Shown here in pieces: positions 35,282 through 44,011 of a stretch of 64,000 nt of DNA (its first letter is position 1; each line of letters opens with the position of its first letter). A model generated the notes under the pieces. That model was not told the origin of the DNA. It worked only from the letters and a program-made list of their open reading frames with translations, and made no database searches. Source of the DNA: JAIBJN01 sp963699495 (GTDB lineage Bacteria > Actinomycetota > Thermoleophilia > Gaiellales > Gaiellaceae); contig CAVOUB010000006.1 in the NCBI GenBank assembly GCA_963699495.1, positions 62,001-126,000 on the forward strand. The letters are read 5' to 3'. Made by a program: the position numbers and the translations under genes.

Positions 35282-36042
35282 GCACGCCGCCCCACGATCC
35301 AACGCCCCCGGGCGAGCACCAGGATCCGCAGGCCGCGGCCGAGGGGCCTCACCCCTACGGCGAGCACCATTGCCCCCGCTGCGGCGCACCGCACGATCCG
35401 CTCCAGGAGTACTGCCTGGAGTGCGGGCTGCGGCTCGTCCACCTGCCCCGCGAGCGCTACACCCGCTCGATCGTCTGGTCGCGGGAGTCGCCGATCTGGC
35501 TCTGGATCGCCCTGACCGCCCTGCTGCTCGTCGCGCTCGCGGCCGGCGCGATCGTCGCGCTCGCCGCGACCGACGACGAGAAGGACGCCACCGGTGTCTC
35601 GAGCCAGGAGACGACGACCGATGTGGTCGTCCCGACGCTGACGATCGAGACGCTGACCTCGCCCACGATCACCCTGCCGCCGCCGACCACCTCCACGTCG
35701 CTCACGACCACGACGCAGCCGACCACGAGCACCCAGCCGACGACCACCGGCACGACCACGATCATCTCCTGGCCCGCCGGCAAGGACGGCTACTCGGTCT
35801 TCCTGCGCTCGGTGCCGGTGAGCGAGGGCCGCGGGCCGGCGGAGGCGGCCGCCGAGCAGGCGATCGACGCGGGCCTCCCGCAGGTGGGCATCCTCACCTC
35901 GTCCAACTACTCGAGCCTGAACCCCGGCTACTACGTCACGTTCACCGGGATCTACGACACCCAGAACCAGGCCCAGAACGCCCTCTCGAACGCGCGCAGC
36001 AAGGGCTTCCCCACTGCGTACGTCCGCCAGGTCGCCGACTGA
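35278..36042 (+). CDS. Zinc-ribbon, membrane-anchored SPOR-like protein
   Basis: The 254-residue protein has a cytoplasmic zinc ribbon (CPRCGAPHDPLQEYCLECG, residues about 32-50), one membrane segment (about 75-96), a Thr/Ser/Pro-rich linker of low complexity (about 110-165) and a C-terminal SPOR-like domain (GYSVFLRSVPVSEGRG, then NPGYYVTFTGIYDTQNQA). SPOR domains bind denuded glycan at division sites, so a link to septation is plausible. Confidence 0.8.
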   Translation: MSTPPHDPTPPGEHQDPQAAAEGPHPYGEHHCPRCGAPHDPLQEYCLECGLRLVHLPRERYTRSIVWSRESPIWLWIALTALLLVALAAGAIVALAATDDEKDATGVSSQETTTDVVVPTLTIETLTSPTITLPPPTTSTSLTTTTQPTTSTQPTTTGTTTIISWPAGKDGYSVFLRSVPVSEGRGPAEAAAEQAIDAGLPQVGILTSSNYSSLNPGYYVTFTGIYDTQNQAQNALSNARSKGFPTAYVRQVAD

Positions 36043-36083
36043 CGGCCGTGAGGTTCGCAACGGTCGTCTCGAGCCAGACTTTG

Positions 36084-36106
36084 TAACACGCCCGTGGACC
36101 GTGTTA
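36084..36106. promoter_or_regulatory. TAACACG-N9-CGTGTTA inverted repeat
   Basis: The perfect 7-bp dyad lies 88-110 bp upstream of the next gene. A second dyad, TTAAC-N5-GTTAA, is at 36140-36154. Together they may form an operator and promoter. Confidence 0.45.
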
Positions 36107-36193
36107 GACTGCCCCGGCGGGAGCGGTTGGGGGGCGCTCTTAACCCGATGTTAACGCGATTTGCAGGTATTTCGCCTGGACAAGGGATAACGT

Positions 36194-36646
36194 GTGAGCG
36201 AACAGGCACAGGAGAGGATTCTCACCCGTATGTATCAGTACTCCAGGGCGATCTACCGTTCGATCAAGGATCTGATCGACCCGTGGGCGGAGCCCGAGAA
36301 GCAGCTCGAGTATCGCCGTGAGGTTCTTGCGGCGTGCGAGGAGTGCGTCGAGCGCCTCGCCAAGGATCCTCGCTACTTCGCGCATCCCGACCGCACCCTC
36401 TTCCAGGACATCCGCCGCTACTTCCCGATCACGTACCAGGCGCAGGTCGCCTGGGCGGTGACCGAGGGTATAGGCGCCGCGGTCGAGTACATCGAGGCCC
36501 AGATCGAGGCCGGCGCGTTCGACGGAGGCGTCGCCCGCTGCCGGGCGACGACGCGCAAGGGCAAGCCGTGCCAGCGCACGCCGCTCCCGGAGCGCGAGTA
36601 CTGCCCGTCGCACCAGCACCTCGAAGCGCGCCCCGCAGCCGCTTAG
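36194..36646 (+). CDS. Hypothetical protein with C-terminal Cys/His motif
   Basis: The 150-residue protein has a helical N-terminal part (about 1-105) of unknown fold and a C-terminal putative zinc-binding motif (CRATTRKGKPCQ, then YCPSHQH). The GTG start has AAGGGA upstream. It is preceded by two inverted repeats, so it may be tightly regulated. The next gene starts 31 bp later on the same strand. Confidence 0.7.
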   Translation: MSEQAQERILTRMYQYSRAIYRSIKDLIDPWAEPEKQLEYRREVLAACEECVERLAKDPRYFAHPDRTLFQDIRRYFPITYQAQVAWAVTEGIGAAVEYIEAQIEAGAFDGGVARCRATTRKGKPCQRTPLPEREYCPSHQHLEARPAAA

Positions 36647-36676
36647 GCCGAGCCTCGGCCCGGTAGGGTCCCGCGG

Positions 36677-37456
36677 ATGATCCGCGTCTGCGTCGCCGGC
36701 ATCACCGGCTGGACCGGCGGCCCGATCGCCCGGGCGATCGCCGCGGCCGACGACCTGGAGCTCGTCTCCGGTGTTTCCCGTTCCGCCGCCGGCACGACCT
36801 TCGAGGATCTCGCCGTACCGGTCTTCGGATCCGTCTGGGAGGCGCTGGAGAGAGCCAAGGCCGACGTCGTCGTCGACTACACCGACGCCACCGCAGTCAA
36901 GGAGAACGTCCTGGCCGCCCTCGCCCGGAAGACCGCGGTCGTCGTCGGCTCGAGCGGGCTCACGGCGGACGACTTCGAGGAGATCGAGCGCCGGGCCACC
37001 GAGGCCGGCGTCGGCGTCATCGCCGCCGGGAACTTCTCCCTCCTCGCCGCGCTGCTCATCCGGAGCGCGGCCGGCATCGCGCCCCACGTCCCCGCCTGGG
37101 AGATCATCGACTACGCGAGCGCGACGAAGCCCGACATCCCCAGCGGCACCTCCCGGGAGCTGGCCGAGCGGCTCGGCGAGACGGGCGGGCCGACCGTCGG
37201 CCGCGCGCTCGACAGCCTGCACGGCCCAGTCGAGGCCCGTGGCGCCACGGTCGCAGGGAGCCAGATCCACTCGGTGCGCCTGCCGAGCTTCGTCGTCTCG
37301 ACCGAGATCGTGTTCGCCGCGGAGGGCGAGCGTCTCACGCTGCGCCACGACCCCGGCGAGAGCCCGGCGCCCTACGTCGCCGGCACGCTGCTCGCGATCC
37401 GCTCGGCGCCCGGCCGCGTGGGCCTGACCCGCGGGCTCGACGCGCTGATCGACTAG
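36677..37456 (+). CDS. DapB-like dihydrodipicolinate reductase family protein lacking the catalytic His
   Basis: The 259-residue protein has the nucleotide loop AGITGWTGG, GNFS (118-121) and a substrate motif EIIDYASATKPDIPSGT (142-158). In E. coli DapB the aligned segment is EIIEAHHRHKVDAPSGT, so the catalytic His pair is Ala147-Ser148; the Lys (K151) and PSGT are kept. It may be a divergent but active DapB, or a reductase with another substrate. MurE is DAP-type here, so a DapB is needed in the genome. Confidence 0.8.
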   Translation: MIRVCVAGITGWTGGPIARAIAAADDLELVSGVSRSAAGTTFEDLAVPVFGSVWEALERAKADVVVDYTDATAVKENVLAALARKTAVVVGSSGLTADDFEEIERRATEAGVGVIAAGNFSLLAALLIRSAAGIAPHVPAWEIIDYASATKPDIPSGTSRELAERLGETGGPTVGRALDSLHGPVEARGATVAGSQIHSVRLPSFVVSTEIVFAAEGERLTLRHDPGESPAPYVAGTLLAIRSAPGRVGLTRGLDALID

Positions 37457-37791
37457 CCGGGCGGCGTCTCGCCGGGTGCCGACTCCTTCACCTCGACGCC
37501 GCCGAGGAACGCCCACAGGCTCATTCCGATCTCCGACCCGTCTCCGGCCTGCGAGACCTTAACGTCACGGCCTCCGAGCAGGCTGAAGCCGCTGACCGAG
37601 ACCCGCGTGCCGGGGGCGACGATGATCTTGACCCCGCCGAGAATCGCGACCGCCCGCAGGCGGGCATTCTCGCCCGGCGGGCTGCTCGAGAGGTCGAGGT
37701 CGGCGCCGCCGAGTACGGCGACGAAGGTCTCCTTCGTCCAGCCGGGCGGGAGCGGACGCTTACCGATTCCGCCGAGGAAGGCGACGTTCAC
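37453..37791 (-). CDS. LiaF-like cell-wall stress response domain protein
   Basis: The GTG start at 37791 has AAAGGAGG 6 nt upstream. The 112-residue product is a beta-helix-like domain with repeated LGG motifs (VAFLGGIGKR, VAVLGGADLDL, VAILGGVKIIV, FSLLGGRDVKV, WAFLGGVEVKE), as in the C-terminus of LiaF/DUF1707-type proteins. It lacks membrane segments. The stop overlaps the dapB-like stop (convergent). Confidence 0.8.
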   Translation of the reverse strand: MNVAFLGGIGKRPLPPGWTKETFVAVLGGADLDLSSSPPGENARLRAVAILGGVKIIVAPGTRVSVSGFSLLGGRDVKVSQAGDGSEIGMSLWAFLGGVEVKESAPGETPPG

Positions 37792-37835
37792 GGCGGGCCT
37801 CCTTTCGTCCCGCCGAGAATACCCCGTGACCGCCG

Positions 37836-38891
37836 TCAGGCAAGCGCCAGCTGCTCGAAGTCCTCGATCTTCGAGACCGTGACGCCGACCAGGCGCAGCG
37901 CCCCGGGCCTGTCGGCGAGGGCGCGGTCGAGGAGGTCGCAGGCGAGCTGGCCGATGCGCTCGCCGTCGGCGAGACCGGCCGCCAGCGTGGTGGAGCGGCT
38001 GCGGATGGAGAAGTCCGGGTAGCGGAGCTTCGTGGTCACCGTGCGTGCGACCTGGCCCGACTCCGCCAGATGGGCGGCGAGGCGGAGGGCCATCCGGCGC
38101 AGCTCGTCGTGCAGCTGCTCGCGGTCGGAGACGTCGCGCGGGAACGTCTCCTCGTGCCTGATCGAGATGTTGGCCACGGGCTCCTCGAGCGGGCGCGGGT
38201 CGATGCCCTGCGCGCGGTCGCGCAGCAGGCGCCCGCTCTTCCCGGGGAGCAGCCGCGCGAGCTCGGCGTCGGGAAGCGCGGCCAGCTCCCCGACGAGCGC
38301 GATCCCCGCGGCGGCCAGCCGTTCCTCGGCCCGCGGGCCCACGCCGGGCAGGAGCCGCACCGGGAACGGCGCCAGGAACGCCGCCTCGCGGCCGGCGGGG
38401 ACGACCGTGATCCCGCCGGGCTTCTTCCGGTCGCTCGCCACCTTGGCGACCACCTTGCAGCTCGCCACGCCGAGCGAGCAGGAGAGGCTCGTCGCGCCGC
38501 GCACGGCCGCTTGCACGGCCTCCGCGACGACGCGGGCGCGGCGGTAGTCGGGGGCGACCTCGCCGATGTCGAGGTAGCCCTCGTCCAGCCCTGTCCGCTC
38601 CACGCGCGGCACGACCTCCCGGATCGCCGCCCACACCGTTCGCGAGTACTCGGCGTAGGTCCTGTGGCGCGGCGCGAGGAAGACGGCGTGCGGGCAGCGG
38701 CGCAGCGCCTCTGCACAGCTCATCGCCGAGCGGATACCGTAAGCGCGGGCGACGTAGTTAGCGGTAGCCACGACGCCCCGGCCGCGGGGGTCACCCCCCA
38801 CGACGAGCGGCTGTGCTGCGAGCTCGGGGCTCTCGAGCTCCTCCACTGCTGCGAAGAAGGCGTCCAGGTCGAGATGCGCGACGATCACCAC
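37836..38891 (-). CDS. dinB: DNA polymerase IV (Y-family)
   Basis: This is an error-prone translesion polymerase. The 351-residue protein begins VAHLDLDAFFAAVE with the first catalytic Asp, has DEGYLD (usually DEAYLD/DEVSID), a HhH region (LLPGVGPRAEERL) and the little-finger domain. It lacks an obvious C-terminal beta-clamp motif. It is divergent from the PafBC-like regulator (20 bp), which suggests DNA-damage control. Confidence 0.94.
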   Translation of the reverse strand: MVIVAHLDLDAFFAAVEELESPELAAQPLVVGGDPRGRGVVATANYVARAYGIRSAMSCAEALRRCPHAVFLAPRHRTYAEYSRTVWAAIREVVPRVERTGLDEGYLDIGEVAPDYRRARVVAEAVQAAVRGATSLSCSLGVASCKVVAKVASDRKKPGGITVVPAGREAAFLAPFPVRLLPGVGPRAEERLAAAGIALVGELAALPDAELARLLPGKSGRLLRDRAQGIDPRPLEEPVANISIRHEETFPRDVSDREQLHDELRRMALRLAAHLAESGQVARTVTTKLRYPDFSIRSRSTTLAAGLADGERIGQLACDLLDRALADRPGALRLVGVTVSKIEDFEQLALA

Positions 38892-38911
38892 GGCATGGAA
38901 GGATAGGAAGC

Positions 38912-40912
38912 GTGTCGCACGACACCGACAAGCTGATCAGGCAGCTCTCCCTCGTGGCCTTCCTCATGGCGGAGCGGCGGCCCCTGACCGCGCGCGAGAT
39001 CAAGTCGGTCGTCGAGGGCTACTCGGAGATGTCGGACGAGGCCTTCGCGCGGCGCTTCTACTCCGACCGGAGCGAGCTGGTCGCCCTCGGCGTGCCCCTC
39101 CACTCGCAACGGGACGAGTTCACCGGCGAGGAGCTCTACACGCTCCGCGCCGAGCAGTACTTCCTGCCCAAGCTCGACCTCGACGACGAGGAGCTGGCCG
39201 CGCTCCAGGTGGCGCTCTACCTCCTCGAGGGCCAGTTCGCCTACGCCGAGCCGCTGCGCCTGGCGCTCCAGAACCTCGCCCTCGGCCGGCCGACGCAGCT
39301 CGAGGCCGCCACCGAGAGCGCGCTGCGCGTCGAGGTTCGCGACCCGGACTACTCGGACGAGATGTCGGGGCGCCTGACCAAGCTCGAGGGAGCCATCTCC
39401 AAGCAGCGCACGGTGCGCTTCACGTACTGGTCGATCTCGCGCGACCGCACGCGCGAGCGCACGGTGAACCCGTATGCGCTCCTGCCCGAGGCCGGCTCCT
39501 GGTATCTGATCGGCCGCGACCTCGACCAGGACGACGAGCGGACCTTCCGCGTCTCGCGCATCGTCGGCGACATCCGCTTCGCCACGCGCCGTGAGCGCGA
39601 CTTCCGCATGCCGGAGTACGACCCGTCCGACTTCCGCGGCAGGCAGCCGTGGCAGTACGGCGAGGCCAGCGGCGAGGCCGAGATCGAGCTCGACCCCGAC
39701 ACGGCCTGGTGGGTCGAGCGCATGGTCGAGCGCGGCGAGGTCGCCGACGGCCTCTTCACGACGCCCTACTCGCGCCTCGACCTGCTCGCCGGGTGGGTGC
39801 TGCGCCAGGAGGGCCGGGCACGGCCCCTTTCGCCCCCCGAGCTGGTCGACGAGGTGGCCGCAGGCCTCGACCGCGTGCTCGAGCGGCACGAGGCGGAGCC
39901 GACGAAGCCGCCGCGGCCGAAGGCGCAGCCCGAAGCCGAGCAGCTCGAGCGCCCCGCCGGCCCGCTCGCCCCCGAGCGCTTCGGCGTCCTGCAGGCGCTG
40001 CTCGCGCACCTGCTCGCGCGCTGCGGGGACGAGACCCGGGCCACCATTCCGGCGCAGGAGCTCGTCGACCGCTTCCACATCCCCATGGACCAGCTCGACG
40101 ACCACCTCCAACTCCTGAACCTCGTCAACTTCGGCGGCGGGTGCTACGCCGTCTACGCGTCCCTGGACGGCGACGAGGTGCGGGTGGACAAGGAGCTCTT
40201 CGGCGACGCTTTCCGGCGACCGCCGCGCCTGACGCCGCTCGAGGCCCGGGCGATCCGGCTCGCGCTCGAGTTCGTCGGGCCGATGATCGCCGCCGAGGCC
40301 CAGTCGCCGCTCGAGCGCGTGCGCAAGAAGCTCGAGGACACCTTCGGCGAGTTCGCCATGCCCGAGACGGTCGAGCAGGAAGCCGGCTCCGAGGAGGAGC
40401 AGCTCATTCGCACGTTCTCGCAGGCGATCCGCGAGCAGCGGCTCGTCGAGATCGAGTACGTGGCGGTCGGCGAGGAGACGAGTGTCCGCGTGATCGAGCC
40501 GCACGCCCTCGAGCGCGAGCTGCCGTGGTGGTACGTCCACTCCTGGGACCGCACGCGCGACGCGCAGCGGAGCTTCCGCCTCGACCGCATGCGCCGGGCG
40601 ACGCTCCAGAAAGAGAGCTTCGACCCGCGGCCCGGCCTGGAGCCGCGGAAGCTGCGGGACGTACGGGTGGCGAAGGTGCTCTTCGACCCGGAGGTCGCCC
40701 GCTGGCGCACCGAGCGGGGCGCTCTCCCGCTCGCGAAGGGCTACGCCCTCGAGGAGGTCGGGGTCGGCGGCACCGACTGGTTCGTCGGCGAGATCCTCTC
40801 GCACCGCGGCTTCGCGGAGGTGCTGGAGCCGGAGGACCTCCGCACCGAGGTGGCCGCACGGGCGAAGAAGCTCAAGGCCGCGCTCGCGAAGCGGCCCGCG
40901 CGAGCCCGCTGA
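38912..40912 (+). CDS. Tandem WYL-domain regulator (PafB-PafC fusion-like)
   Basis: The 666-residue protein has two HTH-WYL units in tandem. The first HTH is near residues 1-60 (KLIRQLSLVAFLMAERRPLTAREI) and its WYL domain near 160-290; the second HTH begins near residue 350 and the second WYL near 500-600. PafB/PafC of mycobacteria form such a pair, sometimes fused, and activate the LexA-independent DNA-damage response. The gene abuts dinB. The start is GTG at 38912. Confidence 0.85.
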   Translation: MSHDTDKLIRQLSLVAFLMAERRPLTAREIKSVVEGYSEMSDEAFARRFYSDRSELVALGVPLHSQRDEFTGEELYTLRAEQYFLPKLDLDDEELAALQVALYLLEGQFAYAEPLRLALQNLALGRPTQLEAATESALRVEVRDPDYSDEMSGRLTKLEGAISKQRTVRFTYWSISRDRTRERTVNPYALLPEAGSWYLIGRDLDQDDERTFRVSRIVGDIRFATRRERDFRMPEYDPSDFRGRQPWQYGEASGEAEIELDPDTAWWVERMVERGEVADGLFTTPYSRLDLLAGWVLRQEGRARPLSPPELVDEVAAGLDRVLERHEAEPTKPPRPKAQPEAEQLERPAGPLAPERFGVLQALLAHLLARCGDETRATIPAQELVDRFHIPMDQLDDHLQLLNLVNFGGGCYAVYASLDGDEVRVDKELFGDAFRRPPRLTPLEARAIRLALEFVGPMIAAEAQSPLERVRKKLEDTFGEFAMPETVEQEAGSEEEQLIRTFSQAIREQRLVEIEYVAVGEETSVRVIEPHALERELPWWYVHSWDRTRDAQRSFRLDRMRRATLQKESFDPRPGLEPRKLRDVRVAKVLFDPEVARWRTERGALPLAKGYALEEVGVGGTDWFVGEILSHRGFAEVLEPEDLRTEVAARAKKLKAALAKRPARAR

Positions 40913-40946
40913 GAGAGTCGTAGCTCTCCGCAGAGGGAGTCGGTGA

Positions 40947-41138
40947 TCAGCCGCGCTCGTTGCCGCGCTTGAAGTTGCCCGTCGCGCGGGCCATGAGGAG
41001 CTGGGCGGCATCGTCGTCGGCGCCCTCGACGTGGCGGAGGAAGCGGTGAGCCTCCGCGGCGGAGAGCGTCGTCACCACGCGCCCGCGCCAGGCGATCCGA
41101 ACGCGGCCGTCCTTGGTCGCCTGCCAGGAGAAGCTCAC
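40947..41138 (-). CDS. Small hypothetical protein (63 aa)
   Basis: The 63-residue product has a beta-strand-rich first half (FSWQATKDGRVRIAWRGRVV) and a helix with basic C-terminus. It looks like a small compact domain. It overlaps the kinase stop by 4 bp and probably is the last gene of the queG-kinase unit. Function unknown. Confidence 0.65.
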   Translation of the reverse strand: MSFSWQATKDGRVRIAWRGRVVTTLSAAEAHRFLRHVEGADDDAAQLLMARATGNFKRGNERG

Positions 41139-42802
41139 ACCGACGCCAGCGGCAGGCGCAGGACGAACGTCGCGCCGGAGCCCGCCTCCGACTCGACGTC
41201 CAGCGTCCCGCCGTGCGCCTCGGCGATCGAGCGGGCGATGTAGAGGCCGAGGCCGGCGCCCGGCTTCGACGCGCCGCCGTGGCTCACGCGCCCGAACTTC
41301 TCGAAGATGAGCCGGTGCGACTCGGGCGGAATGCCGGGCCCGTGGTCGCGGACGCTGACGGCCACCACCCCCTCCTCGTTGGCCGCGGCGACCTCGACCT
41401 CGTCGCCCGTGATGGTGTACTTGACCGCATTCGTGAGCAGGTTCCAGAGCAGCTGCCGGAGCCGCTCGCGGTCGCCCTGCACGGGCGGGAGCGTCGGCGG
41501 GACGCGCGTGGTCACGCGCACCTCGTCCTGCCCGAGGGAGACGACCGCGGCCGTCTCGCGGACGAGCTCCTCGACGTCCACCGCGTCGAAGGCATACGGG
41601 AACGTGCCGGCCTCGATGCGCGAGGTGTCGAGGACGTCCCCGACCAGGTCGGAGAGCCGAGAGGTCTCGCTCTCGATCAGGCTGAGGAAGGACTCGCGCT
41701 GCTCCTGCGTCAGCTCGCGCCAGCGCCGGTTGAGCGTCTGCGCGCAGCCGATCACCGAGGCCATCGGCGCGCGCAGCTCGTGCGACACCATCGAGACGAA
41801 GTCCGCCCGGAGAGCGGAGAGCCGGCGTAGCTCCTCCGCCGCGCTCCGCTCCGTCTCGTAGACCCTGATGTTCTCGACGGCGACGGCGACCTGGTTCGCC
41901 AGGAGCATCAGCATCTCGACCTCCTCGGACGTGAACGGCGGCCCGCCGTCACGGGCGACCGCCAGCGTTCCGAGGGCGCGGTCTCCGAGCGCGAGCGGCG
42001 CCACGACCTCCTCTCCGCCCTCTCCACCGAGGAAGCCTCCCGACGTGGCGAAGACCGTGTCCGCCTCGCCCGCGAGCTCGATCTGGAGCCGGTCGAAGGC
42101 GACCATGCTGCGGAGCTCGCTCTGAAAGGCGGCGAAGGCCTCGCGCTGGTCGAGGGACGACCCGAGCGCCCGCGCCGCGCGGTTGACCGCCTCGAGGACG
42201 TCGGCACGACGCCCGAGGCGGTCGCGCAGGTCCTCGGCCTCTGCGGCGCGCGCCTCGGCGACCGCCGTCTCCGCACGCAGGCGGTCGACCAGCCAGCCGA
42301 CCACGAGGCCGATGAGGATCTGGAGCCCGAAGGGAAGGGTGACGTGGTCGAAGTCGAACGGCGGCGGCCCGAACTCCTCGGCACGCCACCACTCGGCGAG
42401 GAAGACGAGGGGCAGGACGACGACGGGAACGATCGCGCCGCCCTTCATGCCGTACCGCAGCGCGCCCTCGATCACCGGGATGTAGAGGATCCCCCAGGCA
42501 GGCGTGCTCGGCTCGAACGTGTAGACGAAGACGAACGCGTAGACGATCGCGGTGTCGAAGGCGAGCGCGAGAAAGCCGATCCGGCCGAGCGCCTTGCGGT
42601 CGAGGTTCCGATGCGCGAGCCAGAAGAAGGCGGCCGCACCGAGGGTCAGCGCGGCGGCGGTCGACCAGCCCCAGCGCTCGTAGCCGGGCGGATGCTCGTC
42701 CCCCACGATCGCGACCTCGAACGCGGCGAACGGCACCGCGAACACCCGCACCCACGCGATCCAGATCTCCGTCCGGCGGAGCCGCTCCAGCTCAGCGCTC
42801 AC
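41135..42802 (-). CDS. Membrane sensor histidine kinase with GAF domain
   Basis: The 555-residue protein has a six-helix membrane region (about 15-180), a short coiled coil, a GAF domain (about 230-350), the H-box VSHELRAPMASVIG and the ATPase domain with NLLTNAVKYT, DHGPGIPP and GAGLGLYIARSI. The GTG start overlaps the queG stop by 11 bp. No response regulator is adjacent, so its partner is unknown. Confidence 0.92.
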   Translation of the reverse strand: MSAELERLRRTEIWIAWVRVFAVPFAAFEVAIVGDEHPPGYERWGWSTAAALTLGAAAFFWLAHRNLDRKALGRIGFLALAFDTAIVYAFVFVYTFEPSTPAWGILYIPVIEGALRYGMKGGAIVPVVVLPLVFLAEWWRAEEFGPPPFDFDHVTLPFGLQILIGLVVGWLVDRLRAETAVAEARAAEAEDLRDRLGRRADVLEAVNRAARALGSSLDQREAFAAFQSELRSMVAFDRLQIELAGEADTVFATSGGFLGGEGGEEVVAPLALGDRALGTLAVARDGGPPFTSEEVEMLMLLANQVAVAVENIRVYETERSAAEELRRLSALRADFVSMVSHELRAPMASVIGCAQTLNRRWRELTQEQRESFLSLIESETSRLSDLVGDVLDTSRIEAGTFPYAFDAVDVEELVRETAAVVSLGQDEVRVTTRVPPTLPPVQGDRERLRQLLWNLLTNAVKYTITGDEVEVAAANEEGVVAVSVRDHGPGIPPESHRLIFEKFGRVSHGGASKPGAGLGLYIARSIAEAHGGTLDVESEAGSGATFVLRLPLASV

Positions 42803-43802
42803 GGGCGTCTCCCTCGAGTCGGGCGAGCGCCCACTCGGCGTGCTCGCGGAGCAGCGGGTCGTCGCCCTCTGCATAGGGGCGCACGGCTTCCACGAGGCTT
42901 TTATCGGCCGAGTTGCCCGCGGCGACAAGGGCATTTCTCCGCAGGTAGCGCGGGTCGTTCCGCGGAAAGTAGAGGCGGGCGTAGCGTTCGCGCAGCTCCT
43001 CGCCGGGGGTGCGAAGCCAATCCAGGAGCGAAACGACCGGCTCTGCACCGGGGGGCGCGTGCTCTGCGCCGCGGCGCTTCTCGATCCCGCGGTTCCACGG
43101 GCAGGCGTCCTGGCAGATGTCGCAGCCGTACACGTGCACCCCCAGCTCTTCCCGGTAGAGCTCCGGAACCGCCTCGGGAGCCTGTGTCCAGTAGGAGAGG
43201 CACTTCGTCGAGTCGAGCACGCCGGGCTCGTCCAGGGCGCCGGTCGGGCAGGCCTCGATGCAGAGCGTGCACGAGCCGCAGTCGAGCTCGAGCGGCGGGC
43301 TCGGCTCGATCTCCACGTCGGTGACGAGCGTCCCGAGCACGACCCAGGAGCCGTGCTTGCGGGTGATGAGCATCGTGTTCTTGCCGTAGAAGCCCACGCC
43401 GCCGCGCGCGGCGCCCTCGCGGTCGACGTGCTGGTTCGCGTCGACGAGCACCCGGTAGCGTCCGCCGAGCCGCTCCCCGAGGGCGGCGAGCTTCTCGCGC
43501 AGGAGCGCGTAGTGGTCCGCCCACGTGTAGCGCGGGAGACGGCCCTCCCCTGCCGCAGGCTCGGGGCCGGGTGCGTAGTAGCAGAGCGCAGCGGAGACGA
43601 CCGTCTGCGCGCCGTCGAGGAGCGCCTCCGGATGGCAGGAGACCTCCGGCTGGGCCATCGTGAAGCGCATGTCGGCGAAGAGGCCGCGGTCACGGCGCTC
43701 GCGGATCACGCGCTCGGTCTCGGCGTACGGCCGGGCGGCCGCTGCGCCGACGACGTCGATCCCGAGCTCCTCCCCCAGACGGGCGAGCTCCGCGCTCGTC
43801 AT
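42792..43802 (-). CDS. queG: Epoxyqueuosine reductase QueG
   Basis: QueG reduces epoxyqueuosine to queuosine in tRNA with a cobalamin cofactor and two 4Fe-4S clusters. The 336-residue protein has the two cluster motifs CGSCTLCIEACPTGA and CDICQDACPW, and a C-terminal HEAT-like region with ARLYFPRNDPRYLRRNAL. With tgt and queA at 25-28 kb, it indicates local queuosine synthesis on tRNA. Confidence 0.95.
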   Translation of the reverse strand: MTSAELARLGEELGIDVVGAAAARPYAETERVIRERRDRGLFADMRFTMAQPEVSCHPEALLDGAQTVVSAALCYYAPGPEPAAGEGRLPRYTWADHYALLREKLAALGERLGGRYRVLVDANQHVDREGAARGGVGFYGKNTMLITRKHGSWVVLGTLVTDVEIEPSPPLELDCGSCTLCIEACPTGALDEPGVLDSTKCLSYWTQAPEAVPELYREELGVHVYGCDICQDACPWNRGIEKRRGAEHAPPGAEPVVSLLDWLRTPGEELRERYARLYFPRNDPRYLRRNALVAAGNSADKSLVEAVRPYAEGDDPLLREHAEWALARLEGDARER

Positions 43803-43825
43803 CTCGCCCGCAAGGTAGCACCCTC

Positions 43826-43992
43826 AGAACTCGTCTCAGAATGAAGCCTTGTGCCGTCGGGCCGCGCTGCTCGCCCCGAGGACTGCGTCCTCGGTCGCGC
43901 CCGTAGCTCATCCGCTACGAGCACTCCCTGCGTCCTTGCCTCGAAACGACCATCGCACCCCGACAGCGAAGCATCATCCTGAAACGAGTTCT
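43826..43992. repeat. Fold-back repeat, family B
   Basis: The 167-bp element has terminal inverted repeats AGAACTCGTCTCAGAATGA (43826-43844) and TCATCCTGAAACGAGTTCT (43974-43992), matching at 17 of 19 positions. Inside are CCGAGGAC-TGC-GTCCTCGG and CGTAGC-TCATCC-GCTACG hairpins. No coding frame is credible. It resembles a non-autonomous (MITE-like) element and fills most of the space between queG and a divergent dehydrogenase. Confidence 0.7.
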
Positions 43993-44011
43993 AGAACGAT
44001 ACGATCGCGTC

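Noticed and set aside
43900..43960. Sequence resembling a tRNA D-arm (GTAGCTC...GAGC)
   Set aside because: No anticodon stem, T-arm or matching acceptor stem follows; it lies inside the fold-back repeat and is best explained by that element's own hairpin.
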